This document shows positions 42,408-51,323 of a stretch of 64,000 bases of DNA, in pieces (positions within the stretch are counted from its first letter, which is position 1; every line of letters starts with the position of its first letter). The stretch comes from Clostridia bacterium (lineage in GTDB: Bacteria; Bacillota; Clostridia; TANB77; CAG-465). The notes below the pieces were generated by a model. The model was given only the letters and a program-made list of their open reading frames with translations, did no database searches and was not told the DNA's origin. The stretch spans positions 100,830 through 164,829 of the forward strand of contig JAUNGP010000002.1 in NCBI GenBank assembly GCA_030524345.1. Reading direction: 5' to 3'. The translations under genes were made by a program, and so were the position numbers.

Positions 42408-42632
42408 TTAACTATCTTCTTTTCTTAACAGCCACGATATTTCAAATCCATGCTCTAATTCTTCTTTCAATGTTTTATTTGATTCTTCATAATCAATATC
42501 TTTCGTTAAGATTTGATAATGTTTTAATATTTCTTTATCTTTCCAATCTAATTCATTGTAAAAAATTATTTCTTGTTCTGGCGTTATTTCCTTAATATTT
42601 TTTATACTTAAATATTGCTCTTTTAAAGTCAT
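42408..42632 (-). CDS. Small acidic protein downstream of MuF toxin-like gene (immunity candidate)
   Basis: 74 aa, acidic: MTLKEQYLSIKNIKEITPEQ, then EIIFYNELDWKDKEILKHYQ and KTLKEELEHGFEISWLLRKE. It overlaps the MuF gene by 4 nt and is followed by a terminator. In phage MuF polymorphic toxins a small gene after the toxin domain often encodes immunity. The position supports that role; sequence alone does not. Confidence 0.6.
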   Translation of the reverse strand: MTLKEQYLSIKNIKEITPEQEIIFYNELDWKDKEILKHYQILTKDIDYEESNKTLKEELEHGFEISWLLRKEDS

Positions 42633-44185
42633 TTTAACAACTCCTTTATCATATTATAAAACCTTGGCAACTTATTTTTTAATTTTTGTGGATTTTCAAA
42701 ATATTCTCTAAAACTTTCACTAAATATTTCTGTTACATACTCTGGTTTTATTCTCCCATATCTATCTTTAACTTCATTTATATTATTACAATGAATATAT
42801 CCCTGATATTCATCTATAAAGCTATTATTCTTTAAAGCATATACTGTCCTATTATCTCTTTTTATTTGTGCTAACTTACTACTATCTACTAGCTCTTGCT
42901 TTAATTTTAAATAATCTTTATTATTTTTCAAAGCAACATCTTCAACAAAATGTCCTATTTCATGTATTACTTCATATTTATCTGCATTCTCATAAATATA
43001 TATTATTTTATTTTTTGAATCATATCTACTATAATTAAAATCACTCATATTTTTAGTTATTATTTCAAATTTCATATTTTTATCTAAAACATCTTTCAGT
43101 TTCTTAGGTAAAAAATTAATCGCATCATTTATAGCTTCTTCTTCCTTACTAGTATTGTATCCACTTACCACATTCTTTCTAATATATGGTACTATTATAC
43201 CATTATTATCTTTCAAAGTCGAATTATTCACATATTGAACTTTAGAACGACACCAATGGAATCCATCATCAATTGGTGGAAGATTCAATCCAGGTATTAA
43301 TCCAAAGCACTTATATTTCATTATTCGATCATTATTCTTACTGTATCTATAAAAAGTATTCCAATCATTTATATTAAAAGTCTGATTATTCAAACTCTGA
43401 CACATTTTAGTTGTTGCCTCATCTTCTATTGCAACAAATCTTACTTTTGCCTCTTTATCTAAAGACTTTATCCCTTCGATTTTAGCTTTATTATTTAATT
43501 CTATTATCTGTAAATCCATAGATCCGAACATTTTATTATCTTTTATATTTAATTTTTTATCACTTTGCTTTTTTAATATACTTTGAAAATCTGGATTATC
43601 AATATCAAGTTCTTGTTGCTGTTGAATATTTAATATTGCCTGCCTATATAATTGATCTACATTAATTTTTATAGTAGCCTCTATATAGGCATCAAACTCA
43701 TATCCCATGTGGTTATTCATAGCAAGTAATGATAAGAATAGTATATCATTCATGTCCAATATAGGATTCTTTTTCTTTGAAGCCCTATTTACTTCTTCTT
43801 GTCCTTCTTTGTAATAGTAATTCATATCGTCATATATTATTTGTCTTTCATATTCATCTAGTTTACTTTGCTCTTCAATATAAGCTCCATATATTAATAC
43901 TTCTAATATTTCACTATTCTTTGCTCTAGTTTTACCATAAATATTTCTAGCTAACATTCCAAAATAGCCTGTTAATAGTCCTTTATTATTCCATTCATCT
44001 ATTTTTACATTTACCATATCTTTAGTTTTTTTATCTGCTATATTATATAAATTATCATAACTTAAATCCAAAACTTTAAATATTTCTTGCAATTTATTCT
44101 GCGTTTGTAGACCTATTTTTTGATAAATTTTCTTTAATTCTTTCATTTTCTTGTCGTGATATATCCATGTTTCCATCTGTATCAC
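42629..44185 (-). CDS. MuF-type minor head protein with C-terminal HEIGH metalloprotease domain
   Basis: 518 aa. Residues about 1-320 form the MuF/SPP1 gp7-like part, ending in a Cys/His region (FVAIEDEATTKMCQSLNNQT, then GLIPGLNLPPIDDGFHWCRS) that links it to the portal. Residues about 340-518 form a zincin-like domain with HEIGH at 408-412 and a downstream Glu in EIFSESFREYF that may be the third ligand. This resembles MuF polymorphic toxins delivered with phage DNA. Its start overlaps the portal gene by 92 nt; an internal start (MKELKKIYQK, residue 14) would shorten that. Confidence 0.8.
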   Translation of the reverse strand: MIQMETWIYHDKKMKELKKIYQKIGLQTQNKLQEIFKVLDLSYDNLYNIADKKTKDMVNVKIDEWNNKGLLTGYFGMLARNIYGKTRAKNSEILEVLIYGAYIEEQSKLDEYERQIIYDDMNYYYKEGQEEVNRASKKKNPILDMNDILFLSLLAMNNHMGYEFDAYIEATIKINVDQLYRQAILNIQQQQELDIDNPDFQSILKKQSDKKLNIKDNKMFGSMDLQIIELNNKAKIEGIKSLDKEAKVRFVAIEDEATTKMCQSLNNQTFNINDWNTFYRYSKNNDRIMKYKCFGLIPGLNLPPIDDGFHWCRSKVQYVNNSTLKDNNGIIVPYIRKNVVSGYNTSKEEEAINDAINFLPKKLKDVLDKNMKFEIITKNMSDFNYSRYDSKNKIIYIYENADKYEVIHEIGHFVEDVALKNNKDYLKLKQELVDSSKLAQIKRDNRTVYALKNNSFIDEYQGYIHCNNINEVKDRYGRIKPEYVTEIFSESFREYFENPQKLKNKLPRFYNMIKELLK

Positions 44186-45701
44186 CCACTTTATCCTTTA
44201 TTTCAAATTTATCATTCTGATTACTTGCATTGTTTTTCATATTTTCTAAATTCTTCTTAATATTTTCTTTGTTTTGCTCATCCATCTTAGTTAACTCATT
44301 TTTAGCATCAAAATCATATGGTAACATACTAATTACTGTCTCATCACTTATTAATCCTCTCAATTTCATTGCATTAGCCGTCTTACTAGTTTCATCACTT
44401 GGAATATTTCTTTGCAATTTTACTTCTATATCTCTAAAATCGTATTTTTTACCTTTATCCTTGTTAAATTTATTTAATATGATTTCCCATCGCCTAAGCA
44501 ATCCTTTTTTAAATTCTCCTTCAAATGTCGCTATATATTGTTGTAAGCTAAAAAATTTCTTTTCTAAAGCTGCATTATTATCAGCACTTGTAAATCCTAA
44601 ATCTGTCATATTTGGACAAAACGAACACAAGCATATGATATCCATTAAGGTCTTTTTATGATTTTGTAATGCACTATCATTTACATTTTTTTCTACCCAT
44701 GCTAAATCTCCATCTTGACTTAAATAACGTACTCTACTGTTTAACACATATTCATCTTCTAATACTCTTGCTGGATTTATTAATTCATTGCCATTCTCAT
44801 CTTGTATTGTCATTGGATTTTCTGGCTCATATCCTACAACTTTCAATATTGCCTCATCATTATATTTGAATGTGTTTCTTGAATTTTGTATTACTTGTTG
44901 GTAGGCTTCTATCAAACTTATTACAGGTTCAAATATTGCAAGTCCATCTTCCTGTTCAATTGCTGTTGCTGGTATATCATCATCCCATTTCTTAGGTTGC
45001 ATTTCTTCCTTGTTTTCTACAAACAAACTCTCATTTCTATATTTTTGTTCATATTCTGGTGTTCCAAATAATTTTCTTTTCTCTGGTGTATCATAATAAT
45101 ATCTCTTTCCATTTGATGTTGTTAGTTCAACCATATTCTGATATTCTCCATTTGCAAGTGTTGTCTGTATTAATCTATACAGTCCTATTAAATTTTTTGG
45201 TAATGAATAATCCCATATGGCAACGGTTTCTAAAGCATCACTTCTAGCTATAGTTATTTCTCCAGTATTCTCATCTTTATAATATATTTCATAACAAGCT
45301 CTTTTTATTAAAAAATCTAAAACAAGCTCTAAAAAAAGAGCTCCATCATCATTATAGTCTACTATATGTTTCATAAGCTCCTCTATTTCTTTAATATCTT
45401 GTTCTGCATTGGTCTCTTTATTAAATAAGTCTTCTATTATTATGTTTCTATCTTTATTATATGCCTTTACTTTATATACTGGTGGCTTTCCACCAAAGTA
45501 TCCTGCTCCCATTATAGCAATATATCTTTCTAATGGTACCTTGATATCTTCATCTGTTAAGCTTGCTAACTCTTCATCTGTTAATTTCCTTCTAAATATT
45601 TCATATAATTTTTTACGATTTTCTAATTCTTCTTGCACTTTAAAATATATCGCTGTTATACTACTTTCTTTTTCCAATTGTTCTTTACTATATCTTAACA
45701 T
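44094..45701 (-). CDS. Portal protein (SPP1 gp6-like)
   Basis: 535 aa. The start LRYSKEQLEKESSITAIYFK and motifs YIAIMGAGYFGGKPPVYKVK, then AIWDYSLPKNLIGLYRLIQT, EQEDGLAIFEPVISLIEAYQ and LCSFCPNMTDLGFTSADNNA match SPP1-family portal proteins. It forms the dodecameric vertex through which DNA is packaged. It lies between the large terminase and the MuF gene, as usual. The C-terminus is charged and helical. Confidence 0.88.
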   Translation of the reverse strand: MLRYSKEQLEKESSITAIYFKVQEELENRKKLYEIFRRKLTDEELASLTDEDIKVPLERYIAIMGAGYFGGKPPVYKVKAYNKDRNIIIEDLFNKETNAEQDIKEIEELMKHIVDYNDDGALFLELVLDFLIKRACYEIYYKDENTGEITIARSDALETVAIWDYSLPKNLIGLYRLIQTTLANGEYQNMVELTTSNGKRYYYDTPEKRKLFGTPEYEQKYRNESLFVENKEEMQPKKWDDDIPATAIEQEDGLAIFEPVISLIEAYQQVIQNSRNTFKYNDEAILKVVGYEPENPMTIQDENGNELINPARVLEDEYVLNSRVRYLSQDGDLAWVEKNVNDSALQNHKKTLMDIICLCSFCPNMTDLGFTSADNNAALEKKFFSLQQYIATFEGEFKKGLLRRWEIILNKFNKDKGKKYDFRDIEVKLQRNIPSDETSKTANAMKLRGLISDETVISMLPYDFDAKNELTKMDEQNKENIKKNLENMKNNASNQNDKFEIKDKVGDTDGNMDISRQENERIKENLSKNRSTNAE

Positions 45702-45709
45702 AGTTCCTC

Positions 45710-47110
45710 CTATTTTTTTATAAATGGTTTGTTTGTCATTTCCATATTATTTATTGGTTTCGGATTCTCATATACTCCTGTTAAACAATCTTCTGCATCA
45801 TCATGATCATTCTTCCCTGTTCTTACATAATGTTTTATATGTTTAGCAAATTCTGGCCATTTATCTTCCCAATTAATAGGAAAATATATATTGTTTGTTA
45901 CGCCAGTACTATTAGATAATATTCTTGCTGTTTTATTTTCACTCTGATGAAACCATCTAACTTTTGTATGTCTATTATTCATTTCCTTTAAGCTTTTAAT
46001 TACGTTTCGTGCAAAGCCTCTACCACCATTGTTACTCTCAATGTTTGCGTTTCCTACATGATCTTTAGTAAGCATTTTTGCTACCAATGGTTCTGTTATT
46101 TCCATGGCGTCTTGTGTATATATAATATCAAGTATATAATAATCATTCGCATACATTTGATAATCTATTGAACATAAATAGTCATCTCCTTCATCTGCTG
46201 TATCTGTATAATTCATAATATAATGTGCGGGAGGCAATTTCTCATAGGTCTTAAATTTATTATATAGTCTGTTTCTTATATCAATCGGTTCTTGCTGATA
46301 ATTAGCATATACAATGTCTTTATTCATATTTTTGGTTTTTAATTTATAATCCTCTTTATTTAATATTTCACTGCATAACATTGTTCCATCGTCCTGAACA
46401 GCTTTATAATTAATATGCCTTACATTCTCATAGTTTTCTAATATATATCCTGCCAAATCCCCATCTGCCCATCTAGTCATTATTATAATTAGTTTAAAAC
46501 CTGTCTCTGTTCTAGACAACATTGTATTATTAAACCAATCTATATGTTTTTGCAAGGTATTTTCATTGTAGGCTTCCTCAACATTTTTTATCAAATCATC
46601 TATTATCATGATTGTACAGCCAAATCCTGTTGCTGTTCCTTTGGGAGATGTTGCAAGATAATTCGCTTGACCATTTCCTTCCAAAGCCCATTTATTTGCC
46701 CTAGATTCGCCATATTTTATTTTTGTATTAGGGAATATATCAGAATATGCTATGATTCCCTCTGTCTTTTCTGATGCTATTGCATCTCTTACTGACTTTG
46801 CAAAAGTTCCTGATAAAATTTCATTGTATGATCCTGTCATTATTTTTTCTTTTGGATTTCTTCCTAAAATCCATTCTACAAATTTTCCAGCCGTTCTTGA
46901 TTTTCCATGTCTCGGAGGCAAATTTATTACCAAAAATCTGTCATTGCTTTCATAAAAGTTTTGTAATGCTTCACAAAAATTCTTTAAAAACTCTCTATCC
47001 TCTTTATAAAAATCACCTGCAGTTAATTTACAATATTCAAAGAAGTCACGTCTAGCTAATTCCAAACGTGCTTGTTCTTTCATTTTAACTCTTATATTAT
47101 CATTTATCAT
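45710..47110 (-). CDS. terL: Terminase large subunit (packaging ATPase/nuclease)
   Basis: 466 aa. Walker A-like PPRHGKSR at about 65-72 and Walker B with IMIIDDLIKN near 170 form the ATPase. The motif III-like IIMTRWADGDL follows. The RNase H-like nuclease half has YLCSIDYQMYANDYYILDII and ends with DHDDAEDCLTGVYENP, whose acidic residues bind metal. It overlaps the small subunit gene by 11 nt. Confidence 0.93.
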   Translation of the reverse strand: MINDNIRVKMKEQARLELARRDFFEYCKLTAGDFYKEDREFLKNFCEALQNFYESNDRFLVINLPPRHGKSRTAGKFVEWILGRNPKEKIMTGSYNEILSGTFAKSVRDAIASEKTEGIIAYSDIFPNTKIKYGESRANKWALEGNGQANYLATSPKGTATGFGCTIMIIDDLIKNVEEAYNENTLQKHIDWFNNTMLSRTETGFKLIIIMTRWADGDLAGYILENYENVRHINYKAVQDDGTMLCSEILNKEDYKLKTKNMNKDIVYANYQQEPIDIRNRLYNKFKTYEKLPPAHYIMNYTDTADEGDDYLCSIDYQMYANDYYILDIIYTQDAMEITEPLVAKMLTKDHVGNANIESNNGGRGFARNVIKSLKEMNNRHTKVRWFHQSENKTARILSNSTGVTNNIYFPINWEDKWPEFAKHIKHYVRTGKNDHDDAEDCLTGVYENPKPINNMEMTNKPFIKK

Positions 47111-47645
47111 AAGCTATTTTTCTTAATTCTTCTGTTGTCATTCCTGCAAATGGATTATTTACATTAATATTACCACCAACCTCAACTTTATCTTTAAACA
47201 TTCCTAGGTGTTTTCCTAGTAATTCAAGTGCCTTTGTTTTATCTAACAATTTCACTTTCTGAGTATTTCCTATTTGTTCCCTATTTTCTCCATAACCATC
47301 ATATTCTTCTAATGTTTCTAAAGATGATATTGCCCTAACTGTTTCTTCATCTATGTCTTGTATGTTTTTTAGTCCACCACTTTCGTTATATAGCTTTCTT
47401 ATGTCTAAAAACGCTATTCTTGCAAGTTCTTGTATTACCATATCTTGCGTTACTTCTGTTCTTTTTTCTCGTTTCTGCATTTTTTCTGTAATATAATTTT
47501 GAACCTTAACATTTCCTAACATTCTACTTCCTGCTGAACTAGCCGTTTCATCTTTCTTACAATTAGGATAAGCGACCTTATATGCTCTTGTTGCATTAAG
47601 GTCTATTAAATATTCATCACAAAATCTTTTCTGTGCATCTGTCAT
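47100..47645 (-). CDS. terS: Terminase small subunit
   Basis: 181 aa. TDAQKRFCDEYLIDLNATRA, then YKVAYPNCKKDETASSAGSR and MLGNVKVQNYITEKMQKREK are the DNA-binding N-terminus of the terminase small subunit 2 family. The C-terminal part (LGKHLGMFKDKVEVGGNINV) contacts the large subunit. It starts the late DNA-packaging operon. Confidence 0.93.
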   Translation of the reverse strand: MTDAQKRFCDEYLIDLNATRAYKVAYPNCKKDETASSAGSRMLGNVKVQNYITEKMQKREKRTEVTQDMVIQELARIAFLDIRKLYNESGGLKNIQDIDEETVRAISSLETLEEYDGYGENREQIGNTQKVKLLDKTKALELLGKHLGMFKDKVEVGGNINVNNPFAGMTTEELRKIAYDK

Positions 47646-47673
47646 ATAAGCTCACTCCTTTTCTATATCAATC

Positions 47674-48009
47674 TTATTTTAACATTTTATATTTTTCTAC
47701 GACCTTATTAATAAAATCGTTGCTATGTGCTACTACTTCACATATATATTCTTCATTATACTCAATTTGATTAGAGTTCGCTGTATTCCACATCCAGCAA
47801 TGACACAACTCATGCTTTAAAGTTCTAATTTTTTCTTCTGGATTCAATTCTTTACAAAGTCTAATTATATGTTCTGTATAATTTGTATTTCCAAAAATAT
47901 AAATTTCTTCTTTTTTAGCATTAGGATGTTCCTTTAAATAATTATTTTTTAATTCTTCTTCGTTAACCTCTATTATTTTATAGGTCATATCATTTATTTT
48001 AAATTTCAT
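47674..48009 (-). CDS. Small zinc-metallopeptidase-like protein (ImmA/IrrE-type)
   Basis: 111 aa. The motif TLKHELCHCWMW contains HELCH, the zinc-binding site of gluzincin-like ImmA/IrrE proteins, with a downstream Glu in YICEVVAHS as a possible third ligand. The N-terminus is Lys/Glu-rich. ImmA cleaves phage repressors in some elements, but this gene is in the packaging region, not beside the repressor, so the target is uncertain. Confidence 0.75.
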   Translation of the reverse strand: MKFKINDMTYKIIEVNEEELKNNYLKEHPNAKKEEIYIFGNTNYTEHIIRLCKELNPEEKIRTLKHELCHCWMWNTANSNQIEYNEEYICEVVAHSNDFINKVVEKYKMLK

Positions 48010-48169
48010 TTACACACTTTCCTCTCATGATTTTAAGCCTACATTCTTTCTTTTTGAATTTCTTGCAATAAGCACATTGTTCCTCTTTTATAATATTTAC
48101 CTGTCTTATATATCCTTTACCAAGCTGGTCATTTATAATTTGCTGATATATATAATCATATCTCCTCAT
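47999..48169 (-). CDS. Small Cys-rich phage protein (56 aa)
   Basis: The start MRRYDYIYQQIINDQLGKGY at 48169 is preceded by AAAGGAGAGTGAC, better than the upstream ATG at 48202. The C-terminus holds CAYCKKFKKKECRLKIMRGK and C, a possible zinc site. It overlaps the metallopeptidase gene by 11 nt. No family recognised. Confidence 0.6.
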   Translation of the reverse strand: MRRYDYIYQQIINDQLGKGYIRQVNIIKEEQCAYCKKFKKKECRLKIMRGKCVNEI

Positions 48170-48205
48170 AGTTGTCACTCTCCTTTTATCTACTTGTCTC
48201 ATAGC

Positions 48206-48242
48206 ACATAAAAAGAGACTGGTGTGTATTTCAGTCTCTTGA
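48206..48242 (-). terminator. Terminator between early and late regions
   Basis: AAGAGACTG (48213-48221) pairs with CAGTCTCTT (48232-48240); on the minus strand the stem is followed by TTTATG. The interval 48203-48418 contains a second, weaker hairpin and a possible promoter for the late genes. Confidence 0.6.
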
Positions 48243-48418
48243 GGTTGATTATAAATAAATTAATTTAATTAATCTAGCATTCAATATAAAAAGAGACAAC
48301 TTTTTAATATTGCCTCTTTAGTTAACTTCCTTATAGTACTTCCGTTATTATATATTATAACATAGTTTTTTTTTAAATAAATACCCTTTATATCCCAGTT
48401 TTTTCCCAATTTAAAATT

Positions 48419-49042
48419 TTATGCTTTTATTACATCTAAAATCTTCTTTTTTATATCTGCAATTTGATTTTGAAGTCTCTTTTTTGTCGACTTCATTTTA
48501 AATTTCCTATTAAAATTATATTCTACATTTTCCCACGAACGATTTTCAAAATATCTGCATTCTATTAAAAACATTTCCTTATCCGACAATATACTGAAAG
48601 CATTTTCTAATTTCTTAACTTCCCTTTCCAAAGAAAATAATTTACTCTTTTCTATTTCTATTAATTCTTCTACTTGTTTTTTATTCATTTCTTTATATAT
48701 TACTTGATTTTCGATAGGATTACTTATTTTATTTTTAGCTCTTGGCATTCCTAAATTATACTCTGGAACATCTACAAAATCTAAAATATCTTTATTATTT
48801 TCCCAGTTATTTATTCTTTCTTTTATTGTGCTTACCTTAGCCTTATTTTTCATATAATTTTTTAACATATCATTTATATCTTTTAAAGTTAATAAAGCAT
48901 CTGCACATGGTGTTCTACTTTTTCTATTAAAACTCTTTGGTTCTTCACAGAATTTACAGTATTCATAGCTTTCGCACATTCCTCCATTTCTTTTTACTGC
49001 TTCTTTTTCTAATTTATATTGAATTTTTTCTTTATTTATCAT
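48419..49042 (-). CDS. Late transcription regulator (ArpU/RinA-like, sigma-type HTH)
   Basis: 207 aa. The C-terminal quarter (LSDKEMFLIECRYFENRSWE, then NVEYNFNRKFKMKSTKKRLQ) is a sigma-70 region 4-like HTH, common in phage late activators of Gram-positive phages. The N-terminus has a Cys cluster (CESYEYCKFC). It lies last in the early region, directly upstream of the packaging genes, where the late activator is usually encoded. Confidence 0.8.
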   Translation of the reverse strand: MINKEKIQYKLEKEAVKRNGGMCESYEYCKFCEEPKSFNRKSRTPCADALLTLKDINDMLKNYMKNKAKVSTIKERINNWENNKDILDFVDVPEYNLGMPRAKNKISNPIENQVIYKEMNKKQVEELIEIEKSKLFSLEREVKKLENAFSILSDKEMFLIECRYFENRSWENVEYNFNRKFKMKSTKKRLQNQIADIKKKILDVIKA

Positions 49043-49054
49043 ATACTCACCTCT

Positions 49055-49330
49055 TTAATATCTTGTATCTAAATTATTACTTCTACTGTCCTGCTCATTT
49101 GCCTTTTTAATTAACGTTTCTATATAATCATTTAATTCATTATTCTTTTTTATTAAAAGTGTATTATATTCCTTTATTTGCTCATACCTTGCTTTTATTT
49201 CTGTATGCTGTTCTTGTATAGCTGTTTGTCCTACTATAAGTATTAATAAAAATATTACTATTAATATAAACAGTATATCTTTTATATTATTTATTGTTTG
49301 TTTATCTTTTAAATTTACCTTAACTTTCAT
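49055..49330 (-). CDS. Membrane-anchored coiled-coil protein (91 aa)
   Basis: One N-terminal helix (IKDILFILIVIFLLILIVGQ) after a basic cytoplasmic start is followed by a coiled coil (HTEIKARYEQIKEYNTLLIK, then KNNELNDYIETLIKKA). Resembles short phage membrane proteins of unknown role. Ribosome binding site AGGGACAAG is moderate. Confidence 0.65.
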   Translation of the reverse strand: MKVKVNLKDKQTINNIKDILFILIVIFLLILIVGQTAIQEQHTEIKARYEQIKEYNTLLIKKNNELNDYIETLIKKANEQDSRSNNLDTRY

Positions 49331-49344
49331 ACGCTTGTCCCTCC

Positions 49345-49503
49345 TTATATTAAATTAAACTGTATTATAATAAATCCTGTCATTCCGACCGCAAATGCTA
49401 GAAAATTTCTAGCTGAAATACTTTCTTTATAAAACATTTTTGCTATATTTATAAAACCAAAAAATATAGATAAAAATAAACAAATTGTTTTAACTATTAC
49501 CAT
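49345..49503 (-). CDS. Small two-helix membrane protein (52 aa)
   Basis: ATG at 49503 has GAGGAGTGAGATT upstream. The product (MVIVKTICLFLSIFFGFINI, then AKMFYKESISARNFLAFAVG) has two helices around a charged turn. It fits tightly between neighbouring early genes. No family recognised. Confidence 0.6.
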   Translation of the reverse strand: MVIVKTICLFLSIFFGFINIAKMFYKESISARNFLAFAVGMTGFIIIQFNLI

Positions 49504-49537
49504 AATCTCACTCCTCTAAACAGGCCGATCTTGCCTC

Positions 49538-49891
49538 TTATTCTTCTAATAATTCTTTTAAAATTTTATTTTCTCTTCTTAAATCGTGAATTAAATCACC
49601 ATCGCCGCTATCTGCAATAGCTCTTTGATTTCTTTCTATTATCTTTCTTATTTTCTCTTTAGGTATATAATTTTGAATTATATCTTCAAATAGTTTTTGA
49701 TTTTCTCTGTCTAATCTACGATTATCTCTTTTTAGTCTTTCTACTAGATTTAATACACCTTCTAATGCCTTTATGTCAGGATCGCAATTAATGCAACTTC
49801 CTCCTGCATTTTCTATTATTTCTTTTTGCTCTTTTCTAATTTTTAAAATTTCTTTTACTTGCTCAATATTTTTTAAATCTTCTTCATTCAT
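49538..49891 (-). CDS. Coiled-coil phage protein (117 aa)
   Basis: Acidic, helical: MNEEDLKNIEQVKEILKIRK and LERLKRDNRRLDRENQKLF-like heptads (residues about 55-75), with a CINC motif near 33-36. No function recognised. It follows the 75-aa gene by 5 nt in the early operon. Confidence 0.68.
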   Translation of the reverse strand: MNEEDLKNIEQVKEILKIRKEQKEIIENAGGSCINCDPDIKALEGVLNLVERLKRDNRRLDRENQKLFEDIIQNYIPKEKIRKIIERNQRAIADSGDGDLIHDLRRENKILKELLEE

Positions 49892-49896
49892 TATTA

Positions 49897-50124
49897 CTAT
49901 TCCTCCACTTTCTCAAACCAATTTTTTTCGAAATATAAACACATATCTATATCTTTTTCTCCGCAAGCACATGCTTTAGCATATTCCTCGTCTTCTCCAG
50001 CAGATACTAATGTTTTGTATATTGCATTTTGATATGCTTTTTCAGCCTCTTCTGTAACTCCTTCTAATAATACATAACCTTCTCCATACTCGCTATAGTA
50101 ACCAAGGTATATGTATCCTATCAT
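49897..50124 (-). CDS. Small acidic phage protein (75 aa)
   Basis: MIGYIYLGYYSEYGEGYVLL, then EGVTEEAEKAYQNAIYKTLV. Acidic with a Cys pair (CACGEK). No family recognised. The interval 50125-50194 before it lacks a clear gene. Confidence 0.6.
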   Translation of the reverse strand: MIGYIYLGYYSEYGEGYVLLEGVTEEAEKAYQNAIYKTLVSAGEDEEYAKACACGEKDIDMCLYFEKNWFEKVEE

Positions 50125-50194
50125 TCCAGCAAAATCTTGAATTTCATTTCCATTTTTATCTAACGGAATATTTTTAAAAAACAGTTTTTCTATT

Positions 50195-50569
50195 TTATGT
50201 ATTTTTATCCTCTACTTTCTTATAAAAATATTCTATCCAATATGCTGTATCTTCTCCACAACCAAATTCATCATTTATACACTCTGCCATTTTTCGCATT
50301 ACTTTATCTTTTGTTGATAGTTCTTTTTGTTGTTCTTCTAATTTACGTCTTAAACTTTGTATTTCTCTAAGCATTCTTACACTTGCAAATTCTAAATTTG
50401 TAAATTTTACATCATCTAATCTATCTAAATATATTGTATTTTTTTCTTCTATTACCTTATATTTATCTTGATACATATCATCTATTATACTTTCAGCTTC
50501 TTCAACTGACATAGTATCTTGTACCATTATCTTGTTATAATAAGCTTTCTTTTCTTCTTCACTCATCAC
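50195..50569 (-). CDS. Coiled-coil early protein (124 aa)
   Basis: Charged helices (MMSEEEKKAYYNKIMVQDTM, then SVRMLREIQSLRRKLEEQQK) and a C-terminal part with CINDEFGCGEDTAYWIEYF, which may bind metal. Either of two adjacent Met codons could be the start. Role unknown. Confidence 0.65.
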   Translation of the reverse strand: MMSEEEKKAYYNKIMVQDTMSVEEAESIIDDMYQDKYKVIEEKNTIYLDRLDDVKFTNLEFASVRMLREIQSLRRKLEEQQKELSTKDKVMRKMAECINDEFGCGEDTAYWIEYFYKKVEDKNT

Positions 50570-50589
50570 TTTGTTCCTCTACTTTCTTA

Positions 50590-50940
50590 TCAATCAATTG
50601 CTTTTTTATCTTTTAATATCTCTAATATTCTTATAAAATCAGGTTGTAAATCTTCACTAAAATATTGTCTTAAACATTCTACTTCATCTATTGTATTATT
50701 TATTATATTATCCCTTTTCTCTAACTCTTTTAGTACATTTTCTATTGCCTCTTTTAATATTTTATTATTATCATCTAAGCAATGTTTTGTTGTCATTATA
50801 TAACTTTCTTTTATTATTTTTATATCTTCTTCTATATCTTCAACCCTGACTCCGTGTGGACAGTCTGTACAATAATCCACATTAAACTTCTTACACGCAT
50901 TATATTGTTCTTCGCCTTTTTCACATTTATATTTTTTCAT
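50590..50940 (-). CDS. Early phage protein with N-terminal Cys motif (116 aa)
   Basis: KKYKCEKGEEQYNACKKFNV and DYCTDCPHGV near the start give a possible zinc site, followed by acidic helices. The style (short Cys site plus coiled region) recurs in neighbouring genes of the early operon. Function unknown. Confidence 0.65.
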   Translation of the reverse strand: MKKYKCEKGEEQYNACKKFNVDYCTDCPHGVRVEDIEEDIKIIKESYIMTTKHCLDDNNKILKEAIENVLKELEKRDNIINNTIDEVECLRQYFSEDLQPDFIRILEILKDKKAID

Positions 50941-50945
50941 ACATA

Positions 50946-51323
50946 CTACACCTCATATTCCACGCTTTTGAACTGCTCTTTTGTTACTATTGATAAAATT
51001 TCTATTTGTTCTAAACTAAATCTATTAACATTTAAATATTCTTTAAATATTCTCGCCTCTTTACCTACTTTTACTTTATCTATATTAATACAACTAAGAT
51101 TATTGAGCCTATATTTTAATACATCGTCCTCTTCTATTAAATCTATTATGTTAAAACTATGTTTTTTTATATTTTTATATCTAACAAAATTAGTAATATC
51201 CGCACAATCATCTAAAAAGCTGTTATCAATTATTACTCCTAAATTACCTATATCGTCCTCTTCAAGTATTTTTCCTATAATACCATCGAAAGTTCTTACA
51301 TATTCTCCTACTTGTATATTCAT
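50946..51323 (-). CDS. Hypothetical early protein (125 aa), SH3-like N-terminus
   Basis: The N-terminus (MNIQVGEYVRTFDGIIGKIL, then EEDDIGNLGVIIDNSFLDDC) is a small beta-barrel-like repeat as seen in KOW/SH3-like phage proteins. The remainder is helical. Its ATG abuts the HNH gene's stop (51324). Role unknown. Confidence 0.65.
   Translation of the reverse strand: MNIQVGEYVRTFDGIIGKILEEDDIGNLGVIIDNSFLDDCADITNFVRYKNIKKHSFNIIDLIEEDDVLKYRLNNLSCINIDKVKVGKEARIFKEYLNVNRFSLEQIEILSIVTKEQFKSVEYEV

Noticed and set aside
47674..48009. ImmA-type protease acting on the phage repressor
   Set aside because: HELCH is present, but the gene is in the packaging region and far from the repressor. The repressor has its own S24 protease, so a specific role was not assigned.
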